Position numbers and translations under genes: made by a program
Source: Gemmatimonadota bacterium
GTDB taxonomy: Bacteria; Gemmatimonadota; Gemmatimonadetes; Longimicrobiales; Gaopeijiaceae
NCBI GenBank assembly: GCA_022822325.1
Contig: JAJEBW010000012.1
Span: 1 to 38,148, forward strand
Direction: 5' to 3'
DNA: 38,148 bases
Part shown: positions 31,527 to 38,148 of the stretch, piece after piece
Layout: the number at the start of each line of letters is the position of its first letter
Numbering within the stretch: the stretch's first letter is position 1
The notes under the pieces: generated by a model
Told to the model about the DNA's origin: nothing
The model's input: the letters and a program-made list of their open reading frames with translations, nothing else
Databases searched by the model: none

Positions 31527-33917
31527 TCACGGCCGACGCCCGCCCTCCGGCGATGAACGGCGCCCCAACACCGACGCCTCCGGCAACATCGTCGCTCCCC
31601 GGCGATGGCTGATCATCACCAGGGGGCACTCGGTCGCGCGGGCAATCGTGAGCATCAGGCTGCTGAAGACGGCGCGGCGGCGGCCGGTGCGGTGGAATCC
31701 CAGGACCAGGAGGTCGGCGTCGGCTGCGCGGCGGGCCACCTCGGCCGCCACGTCGTCGGCCACGGCCAGTTCGGCGTGCGCGTCGGCGCCCACCTCGTCG
31801 CGGGCGAGGCGTTCCAGATCGCGGAAGGCGCGCCGCCGGACCCCCGACCCCACCTCCCCGCCCAGCACCCCCAGAAAGGCCACGTCCCGGGGCGCGGTCC
31901 GGCTCAGACTTCCCAGCAGGCGCGCGCGCACCGGGCTCTGGTCACGGCCCCCGCGCGAAGGCACCAGGATCCGGCGGGCTCGGTCCGCCGTCCAGTCGGC
32001 GGGCGCGCGCAGGATCACCACATCGGCGTCCACCGATCCGATCAGCCCCGCGAGCGGCCCGGTCATCAGCGAATCGTCCAGATCGCCCACCCCCAGCAGC
32101 AGACTCTCGCAGCGGGTCGCCTCGGCCACGCGCGCAATCTCGCCCCAGGGATCGTGGTGAAGGGTGATCAGCGCCTCGGGCCGCACATCCACCCGGAGCG
32201 CCGTGTCCAGCGCGCCCCCGAGCACCGCCTGCGCATCGCGAATTCCGCGCGGCAACCCCCCGGGCCGGGCGCCGCCGCCGTCACCCGTCCACTCGTCCGC
32301 GGCCCGCCCTTCGCCAAACCGCCCTTCACCCATCCCCGCCCGCCCCGCTTCCACCCCCAGGGGGCCTCCCGTCGGCGACACCACCGACAGCAACTGCACC
32401 CGCGAGACCTCCGGCGGAGCGAGCGCCCGCGCCATCGTGACCATCGTCTCGGCGTTGGCCGGGTTCGCAATCGGCGCCAGAACCACCGGTCGGCGTCCCC
32501 GCATCCGCATCATCTCCGGATCGCGCGCCTCCGACGACGCGTCGACCGCGCGAGCCCGCGGCGCCAGGTAGAGCGCATAGAGAACCGCGCCGACCGCAAT
32601 CCACACCGCCGCCAGCACCCCGGCCGCGGGAACGGCCACCGCCTGGTACAGACCGATCGCCAGACAGGCGCTGCCGCCGATCACCGGAACCAGGGGGAAG
32701 GCGGGCGTGCGAAATCCCCTGGGCGTTCCGGCCCGGCGGCGGGCCAGATACCCGATCTTGTGCGTGAGGGCGAAGCAGGCGAGAAAGATGAGGCTGGCCA
32801 TCGCGCCCGCGGCCGCAACGTCGGGGATCGCGATCAGCAGCAGCGCAACGACGATGGCGCTCAGCCGAATTGCCGCCGTGGGGGCGCCGGTGCCGGGCGC
32901 GTGGTGCGCAAGCTGCGGGGGGAGGGTGCGGTCGGCGCCCATGGTGCGAGCGAAGCGCGACGCGGCGAGGAGATTGGCCTGCAACGCCGAGAGCATCGAG
33001 AGAAGCCCCGCGACGAGGACCAGCCAGTAGCCCGCCGTCCCCATGAAGGCGCGCACCGCCTCGGCGACGAGGATTTCGGGGTTGGCCGCCGCCGCTTCCA
33101 CAACCGACCGGCCGGGGGTGCCGATCGCCACGATGAGGAAGAGGAGCGGCAGGTAGATCAGCAACGCGGTCCCCAGCGAGAGGAACATGGCGCGGGGAAG
33201 GTTGCGCCGCGCGTCCCTGACCTCGCCGCCGACCGCCGCGATCAGGTCGAAGCCCTGCAACGCGATGAAGGTGTAGCCCATCGCCTGCGCCAGACCCGCG
33301 AATCCCTCCGCGAAGAAGGGCCGGAAACGCGCGGCCAGCGCCCCGGGAGGAGGCGGGTCGGCGAAGAGCGCGAAGAAGCCCGCCACGACCACGGCCGCGA
33401 AGACGACCACCTTCCCCACCGTTTCCCACTGGCCGCCGCCCACCGCCGAGCGCGTCAGACTCAGCTTGTAGAATCCGACCGCCGCCAGCGCATAGGCGAC
33501 CAGGGCGGGGCGCGACCCGATCCAGCCCGGAACCTCGCCATTCGCGAAGATGGCGATCTGTTCCAGGAAGGGAACGAGGAAGACCGCGAATCCCATGGCG
33601 TAGAGCACCGCCGCAACCACCGAAGCGAACCACACCACCCATCCCACCGCGAAGGCCACCTCGACGGTAAGAACCTGGCGCGCATAGGTGTAGGTGCCGC
33701 CGGACTGCGGGAAGCGCGCGGCCAGCTCCGCGAAGGAGAAGACCGTGAGCATCGCGATCGCCCCATTCAGCGCGAAGGCGAGGATGGCGCTGGGACCGGT
33801 CGTCGCGAAGGCCACGCCGGCAAGCGCAAGGATCCCGCCGCCGACGATTGCGCCCACCCCGACGCCGGTCGCGCCGAGAAGGCCGAGATGCCTGCGCTCG
33901 GAACCCGGAGCGCTCAC
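31527..33917 (-). CDS. APC-family amino-acid permease fused to universal-stress-protein domains
   Basis: The 796-residue protein starts at the GTG at 33917 (site GGGGGAG); the TTG at 34004 is rejected because the residues after it are low complexity. Residues about 8-470 form the 12-helix APC transporter: GLLGATGVGVGAIVGGGILALAG, SFAELAARFPQSGGTYTYA, YTFIALQGFDLIAAVGGEVRD and FALTHKIGYLARRRAG. The cytoplasmic C-terminus (about 485-775) has two Usp-like units, RRPVVLAPIANPANAETMV and RRILVPSRGGRDQSPVRARLL, the second ending with ADLLVLGFHRTGRRRAVFSS and CPLVMISHR. Usp domains bind ATP or cAMP in some proteins, so transport may be energy-gated. The substrate is probably an amino acid or amine. 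It is upstream of the glycosyltransferase with a 53-bp gap; a shared transcript is possible. Confidence 0.88.
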   Translation of the reverse strand: MSAPGSERRHLGLLGATGVGVGAIVGGGILALAGVAFATTGPSAILAFALNGAIAMLTVFSFAELAARFPQSGGTYTYARQVLTVEVAFAVGWVVWFASVVAAVLYAMGFAVFLVPFLEQIAIFANGEVPGWIGSRPALVAYALAAVGFYKLSLTRSAVGGGQWETVGKVVVFAAVVVAGFFALFADPPPPGALAARFRPFFAEGFAGLAQAMGYTFIALQGFDLIAAVGGEVRDARRNLPRAMFLSLGTALLIYLPLLFLIVAIGTPGRSVVEAAAANPEILVAEAVRAFMGTAGYWLVLVAGLLSMLSALQANLLAASRFARTMGADRTLPPQLAHHAPGTGAPTAAIRLSAIVVALLLIAIPDVAAAGAMASLIFLACFALTHKIGYLARRRAGTPRGFRTPAFPLVPVIGGSACLAIGLYQAVAVPAAGVLAAVWIAVGAVLYALYLAPRARAVDASSEARDPEMMRMRGRRPVVLAPIANPANAETMVTMARALAPPEVSRVQLLSVVSPTGGPLGVEAGRAGMGEGRFGEGRAADEWTGDGGGARPGGLPRGIRDAQAVLGGALDTALRVDVRPEALITLHHDPWGEIARVAEATRCESLLLGVGDLDDSLMTGPLAGLIGSVDADVVILRAPADWTADRARRILVPSRGGRDQSPVRARLLGSLSRTAPRDVAFLGVLGGEVGSGVRRRAFRDLERLARDEVGADAHAELAVADDVAAEVARRAADADLLVLGFHRTGRRRAVFSSLMLTIARATECPLVMISHRRGATMLPEASVLGRRSSPEGGRRP

Positions 33918-34068
33918 CTCGCCGACGCTCCCCCCTCCGGCTCGCCGTCCGCCGGAACCACCCCCGGGGCGCACCGCTCGCAGGTCGGCTTCTCTTCCCC
34001 ACAATGGACCGGGACCGGGAGCCCGGCCGCGCCGCCGCCGGCCGGACCCCCGCGTCGCCAGGGTCGCG

Positions 34069-36723
34069 TCATGTCACGGGCCGCTCCTCCGCGGCCAGAT
34101 GCAGATCCAGCCAGGCCGCCCAGCGCCCCCACAGATCAAGCAGCGTCTCGCGCGTCGCCGGACCATGATCCTCGAAGGGATAGAGGTACATCGCGGCGTC
34201 CTTGCCCAACCCGTTCAGCGCATGGAAGAGGCGGGGCGAGTGGTCGGGCGCCGTGCCGACATTCTGGTCGTGCATTCCATGATAGAGCAGCACCGCGCCG
34301 GTCAGGTTGTTGGCATAGACGAAGGGCGACATCCCCAGGTAGACCTCGCGCGCATCCCAGAAGTGGCGGGGTTCGCGCTGGAAGCCGAGCGGGGTGAAGG
34401 TGCGGTTGTAGTTGCCGTCGCCGGCGATTCCCGCCTTGAAGAAGGGCGTGTGGACCATCGCGTTGAGGGTTCCGAAGGCGCCGTAGGAGTGGCCGCCCAG
34501 CCCCAGCCGCCTGCGGTCGATGATGCCGCGCGCATCCAGCTCGTCGATCACCGCGGCCAGATTGTTGCGCAGATCGTGCTGGTAGTTGTTGTTGATGCGT
34601 CCCTCTTCGCCCACGATCGGCGCGTCCGGTTCCACCACGACATATCCGAGCCGAATCAGGTACTCGATCGAGCGGGCGCCGAAGTTGGGGAAGGCATTCT
34701 TGTTGTAGGTGCGCGCGCCTTCGTCGTAGCCCTCCTGATCCTCGTATTCGCGGGGATAGAACCAGAACATGGCGGGACGGGGCTCGCCCTCCCGGAAGTC
34801 GGGAGGCATTGTGACATTGACCAGGAAGCGGAACCCGTCCGGACGCTCCACGGTGAACCGCTGGCGCGGCGCGTTGGTCAGATCGGGCGTGTAGTCGACG
34901 TTGTTCGTGAGCTGCGTGCGAGTATCGCCCTCCACGACGTAGCCCTGCGCCACCTCGGTCGGCGATTCGCGCTGCACGACGAAGCGGCCCGCGTCGGCGT
35001 CCAGAACGGTCGTGATCCGCTCGAACTCGCCGTCGTTGGAGCTCTCGTAGATGCGCTCCGTCTCGCCCGTGCGCAGCGAAACCCGGTCCAGGAAACTCTT
35101 CGGCGATTCAGCCAGCGGATCCTCGTTGTAGATCGTTCCCATCAGGAAGACCGCTTCCTGGCCCGCGTCGCCCGCCATCGCCACGATGCGACCGCTGCCG
35201 CCGCCACCGCCGCCGCCGCCGAAGCGGAAGACCGCGCCGCCCCCGGCCTGTCCGCTGGTCATCAGGAGCGATCCGGGATTCTCGTAGAATTCCCCCGTGT
35301 CCCACTCGCTGATCGCGTAGCGCGTCTCGGGATCGTCCAGGCGCACCGCATACTCGGTCCGGGCGCCGCGACCGCCGCCGAATCCGCCGCGGCCTCCCCC
35401 GCCTCCGCCCTGCGTCACGAAGAGCCACTCATGGTCCGCCGAGTAGCGATGATTCGCCATGCGCTGACGGCTCTCGTAGAGCACGGATTCGTCGTCCTCG
35501 CCGAATGGCGGCGCCCAGAGCATGACCCGGTCCATGCGCCGCGCGCTCTCCGAATCCTCCTCTTCCTCCTCCTCCTCTTCCCCCTCTTCGTCCTCCGGCG
35601 CGCTCTCCATCCGCAGGTAGATCAGCCCGGCGCCGTCGTCGCGCCACGCCATCTGCCGCCGGTCGGGTTCCTCTTCGTCGCCGGCCACCCCCGGAGCCGA
35701 AGGCGCGCCGCGAATTCCGGTATTCAGCTCGGTGGTCTCGACCTCGGCGAGCGCATTGCCGTCGCGGTCCCAGATCTCCTCCACCCGTCCGAAGCTCGTC
35801 ACCGGCACGACATAGCTGAAGGGCCGCTGCATGGTGGTCACGCGCGCATACATGCCGTCGGGGGAAAAGTCGAAGCCGCGAATCATGGCGGGCCGGCCGA
35901 TGTTGGTGACGCGCCGGTTGTCCACGGCGATCGTGGCAAGCTGCCCGGTGACGTGCCACTCGAGAAGGGCTTCGTCGTGCGGAGTCGCCATCAGGCTGGC
36001 ATAGGTCCGCAGAATGTTCTTCCCCTCTTCGGTGCGCTTGACCTGGGGACCGGTCGGAACCATCGGCTCCATCGGCCGGGAAGCGCGCCCATCGGGGATC
36101 AGGACCGTCGCGATCTCGCCGCCGTTCGACGTCCACTCGAAGGTCGTGACCATGGTGGCAAGGACCGCGTCGCGGGTGATTTGGCGGGAATCGCCGCTTG
36201 CGGGATCGGCGACATGGATGTGGGTGGCGTCGTCCGTGTGGACGAAGAAGGCCAGCCGGGAGCCGTCCGGGGACCACTGCGGCCCGGAAACGCGCGCGCC
36301 GCCGGGAACCTCGATCTCGGTGACCGAGCCGTCCGCCGCCGAAATGACCTGGAGCCCGGCCATGCTGCGAGTCGAGAGCGAACGTGCGCGGTTGGCCTGC
36401 GGTTCGTAGAACTGGCCGCCGAGCTCGTCGAAAGACCGCGAAAACCGGTCCATCGTGACCGGGCCGTCGCTCACCTGGTGCAGAAACCACATCCCGTCCG
36501 GACTGGGCCGGTTGAGCGAGACATTCAGGTAGCGGGGCGCGAGAACCGCGTCGGCGATCTCCTGCGGAGGCTCGATCCAGCCCTGGGCGTCGAGGAGCGC
36601 GCGCGGGCCGGCGGCCGCATCCTGGGAGGCGGCGTCCTGGGGGTGAAGGGGGAAGGGCAGCAGGGCGACGGCGAGGGCCGCTGCGAAGAGCGGCGCAAGG
36701 GCGGGGTGGCGTGGACGATTCAT
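34069..36723 (-). CDS. Prolyl oligopeptidase-clan (S9) peptidase, glutamyl-endopeptidase-like, exported
   Basis: An 884-residue serine peptidase starting with a signal peptide (FAAALAVALLPFPLHP). The beta-propeller includes PQWSPDGSRLAFFVHTDDATHIHVAD; the alpha/beta-hydrolase has the nucleophile in RLGLGGHSYGAFGTLNAMVHT, Asp in LYHGMHDQNVGTAPDHS and His in YPFEDHGPATR. GDGNYNRTFTPLGFQREPRHFWDA is typical of the branch related to plant glutamyl endopeptidase. Three low-complexity insertions are notable: a Glu-rich run near residue 385 (about 20 acidic residues), a Gly/Arg-rich run near 442-456 and a Gly run near 505-514. They probably form surface loops of the propeller. The start at 36723 is supported by the signal peptide. 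Together with the DPP IV-like enzyme it suggests a periplasmic or secreted peptide-degrading capacity. Confidence 0.9.
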   Translation of the reverse strand: MNRPRHPALAPLFAAALAVALLPFPLHPQDAASQDAAAGPRALLDAQGWIEPPQEIADAVLAPRYLNVSLNRPSPDGMWFLHQVSDGPVTMDRFSRSFDELGGQFYEPQANRARSLSTRSMAGLQVISAADGSVTEIEVPGGARVSGPQWSPDGSRLAFFVHTDDATHIHVADPASGDSRQITRDAVLATMVTTFEWTSNGGEIATVLIPDGRASRPMEPMVPTGPQVKRTEEGKNILRTYASLMATPHDEALLEWHVTGQLATIAVDNRRVTNIGRPAMIRGFDFSPDGMYARVTTMQRPFSYVVPVTSFGRVEEIWDRDGNALAEVETTELNTGIRGAPSAPGVAGDEEEPDRRQMAWRDDGAGLIYLRMESAPEDEEGEEEEEEEEDSESARRMDRVMLWAPPFGEDDESVLYESRQRMANHRYSADHEWLFVTQGGGGGGRGGFGGGRGARTEYAVRLDDPETRYAISEWDTGEFYENPGSLLMTSGQAGGGAVFRFGGGGGGGGSGRIVAMAGDAGQEAVFLMGTIYNEDPLAESPKSFLDRVSLRTGETERIYESSNDGEFERITTVLDADAGRFVVQRESPTEVAQGYVVEGDTRTQLTNNVDYTPDLTNAPRQRFTVERPDGFRFLVNVTMPPDFREGEPRPAMFWFYPREYEDQEGYDEGARTYNKNAFPNFGARSIEYLIRLGYVVVEPDAPIVGEEGRINNNYQHDLRNNLAAVIDELDARGIIDRRRLGLGGHSYGAFGTLNAMVHTPFFKAGIAGDGNYNRTFTPLGFQREPRHFWDAREVYLGMSPFVYANNLTGAVLLYHGMHDQNVGTAPDHSPRLFHALNGLGKDAAMYLYPFEDHGPATRETLLDLWGRWAAWLDLHLAAEERPVT

Positions 36724-37063
36724 CGGTGCGGGGCTCCTTGTTGCGGAAGGATTGGCGGAGATGTCCGAGAGTGACGGAAACGATCATCGGGCCGGATTGT
36801 CAAGCCGGGTGAACAAGGTAGGGCGGGGAGGGGCGGGGCGCGATTTGGGGGGGGGCGCTGATGGCAAAATGACGGCCGACGTTAGCTTGCGGATACCAGC
36901 CGACTATCCCGTTTCCGAAATTGTGCGCGATGACCCAGCCGACGCCGATCAAGCCACCAGCCCGGTGCGCTCGCCATCCTGTTCGACCGCCGTTGATGAG
37001 CGCTCCTCCATGCCCGGAGCGCCCGTCGTTGCTTGCGGACAACCCCTCGCCCCACCCGCGGCC
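36724..37063. other. Divergent intergenic region
   Basis: These 340 bp separate the S9 peptidase and OLD-type ATPase genes. A short minus-strand open frame (36800-37042) has no ribosome site or family resemblance and is not accepted. No promoter or RNA gene is convincing. Confidence 0.5.
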
Positions 37064-38148
37064 ATGAGAATTTCAGCGGTTCGGATCCGGAACTTCCGGG
37101 GCATTCAGGATCTCGACCTGGAGTTGGGCAGGGTCACCGTTCTGATCGGAGAGAACAACAGCGGAAAGACCTCAGTGCTCGACGCCTTGAAACTCTGTCT
37201 GCGGGATCTTGGGCCGCGACGGCGACTGGTGTTCGACGCTTTGGACTTCCATCTCGCCGACAGCAGCGCCGAGCCGTCTTCCGCAGACCCAATCGAGATT
37301 GAGGTGACGTTCGCGGACAGCCCCGACGAACCATGGGACGATGACCTGGTGAGGCGACTGGCACGGCTGCGAGTGCTTCAGGTTGACGGCGTGGGAGGCC
37401 ATTCCGTCCGTCTACGCGTGAACTGCGTATACGATCAGGCATCGAGGGACTTCGCCCAGAGCTGGTCCTTCCTGGACCTCGACGGAAGAAAGATGGCTCG
37501 TGTTCCGGCGAACGCACTCCTGCGGTTGCAGGATGAGATTCGCTATTTCTATCTGACTGCGTTGCGTGACGCCAGCCGACACTTCGACGCCCGGGGGCCG
37601 TTCTGGAGACCGTTTCTGATGGATTCGCAGCTATCGCCTGAACGCAGGGAGGAAATTGAGGACAAGCTGCGGGAGGTCAACGAGCTCGTGGTCTCGTCGC
37701 ACGAGAGCTTTTCTCAGGTGCAAGCCGGACTCCATAACGTGCAGTCGGTGGTCCCTCTGGCTTCGGGCGAGGCTGTCTCGATCGAGGCTGTGCCGGGTCG
37801 CATGTTCGACATGCTTGCCAGGGCGCAGGTTCAGCTCGGCACGACAACCGGCGCGAAGATTCCCCTGGGCCGACACGGCGAAGGGACACAGAGTCTGGCG
37901 GTACTCATGCTGTTCTCGGCATTCCTGGAGGCTCACGAGGATGGTGCAGCGGTGTTGGCGCTGGAGGAGCCGGAAGCCCACCTGCACCCGTCGGCGATAC
38001 GGGCGCTACCCTATCTGCCAACGCAGCAGGAGACATGGAAGGGCAAAATGATTAGAGTAGGGCGAGTCAGAGAGTTGCACGATGGCAGGAGGAAAAGGAA
38101 TGGACAGGACGAGGGCACGCTCCCCCGCCGCGGCGGGGGAGCGTGCGC
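37064..38148 (+). CDS. OLD-family AAA ATPase, interrupted near the Walker B region, runs off the window
   Basis: From the ATG at 37064 the product reads like the ATPase half of an overcoming-lysogenization-defect (OLD) protein: ISAVRIRNFRGIQDLDLELG, Walker A in VTVLIGENNSGKTSVLDALK, an ABC-type signature region (GRHGEGTQSLAVLML) and Walker B in VLALEEPEAHLHPSAIRAL near residue 313. Relatives continue with a His switch and a Toprim nuclease domain. Here similarity stops at about base 38008, and the following ~140 bases are unlike the family although the frame stays open. A separate frame from the ATG at 38081 (MAGGKGMDRTRAR) may be the start of another gene, so an insertion or rearrangement has probably cut the OLD gene. 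OLD proteins act in anti-phage defence (for example Gabija GajA). Probably a broken gene. Confidence 0.7.
   Translation, partial: MRISAVRIRNFRGIQDLDLELGRVTVLIGENNSGKTSVLDALKLCLRDLGPRRRLVFDALDFHLADSSAEPSSADPIEIEVTFADSPDEPWDDDLVRRLARLRVLQVDGVGGHSVRLRVNCVYDQASRDFAQSWSFLDLDGRKMARVPANALLRLQDEIRYFYLTALRDASRHFDARGPFWRPFLMDSQLSPERREEIEDKLREVNELVVSSHESFSQVQAGLHNVQSVVPLASGEAVSIEAVPGRMFDMLARAQVQLGTTTGAKIPLGRHGEGTQSLAVLMLFSAFLEAHEDGAAVLALEEPEAHLHPSAIRALPYLPTQQETWKGKMIRVGRVRELHDGRRKRNGQDEGTLPRRGGGAC
38115..38146. repeat. Perfect 32-bp GC-rich palindrome at the window end
   Basis: Two exactly complementary 16-base arms without a loop, starting GCACGCTCCC and ending GGGAGCGTGC. It lies two bases from the end of the sequence. 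It could be a terminator-like hairpin, a mobile-element end or a fold-back artefact where the assembly stopped. Confidence 0.75.

Noticed and set aside
31605..36774. Two very long plus-strand frames (31605-34397 and 33694-36774) opposite the permease and S9 peptidase.
   Set aside because: Both are antisense shadows; no domain, signal or ribosome site is visible, and the minus-strand genes are secure.
36800..37042. An 80-codon minus-strand ORF between the S9 peptidase and OLD ATPase genes.
   Set aside because: No ribosome site, no recognisable family and no operon context.

Overview
The window is a 38,148-bp stretch of very GC-rich bacterial chromosome. About 20 tightly packed, intact genes share one codon style. 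The gene set suits a Gemmatimonadota-like organism: several large S9 serine peptidases, a BlaI/M56 pair with a TonB-type tail, a CBS-containing glutamate-cysteine ligase next to an aspartoacylase, a CehA/McbA metallohydrolase, DUF481 and leucine dehydrogenase. That assignment is inference; no rRNA or phylogenetic marker beyond RNase P RNA is present.

Layout. 0.3-5.6 kb, minus strand: a secreted protein and a nitroreductase, then a compact run of glutamate-cysteine ligase/CBS, succinylglutamate desuccinylase/aspartoacylase family protein and SRAP. 5.9-8.5 kb, plus: a beta-barrel outer-membrane protein and a serine beta-lactamase-like lipoprotein. 8.6-11.3 kb: leucine dehydrogenase and TerC (divergent), tRNA-Arg(CCG) and RNase P RNA. 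11.7-13.5 kb: a broken AlbA_2/Schlafen-type gene. 13.4-18.3 kb: histidine phosphatase, DUF481 protein, aquaporin, a persulfide-dioxygenase/rhodanese pair and tRNA-Lys(CTT). 18.3-23.9 kb, minus: mannose-6-phosphate isomerase, the BlaI/M56-TonB pair and a DPP IV-like peptidase. 24.1-25.9 kb: a decayed type II restriction-modification pair. 26.0-28.9 kb: a TolB-propeller/CehA lipoprotein. 29.3-30.0 kb: a scar joining pieces of two defence-type genes. 30.0-33.9 kb, minus: a Tat lipoprotein with 52 consecutive serines, a GT9-like glycosyltransferase and an APC permease/Usp fusion. 34.1-36.7 kb: a second large S9 peptidase. 37.1 kb to the end: an OLD-type ATPase that loses family similarity and runs into a perfect 32-bp palindrome at the window edge.

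Two themes stand out. First, the poly-serine lipoprotein and the cysteine-rich GT9-like enzyme next to it look like a substrate-enzyme pair, possibly a heavily O-glycosylated surface anchor; this is the best candidate for an undescribed system. Second, every defence-type locus (AlbA_2, type II R-M, type ISP-like nuclease, OLD ATPase) is disrupted, while nearly every metabolic gene beside it is intact. That points to real gene decay at accessory insertion sites rather than general sequencing error.
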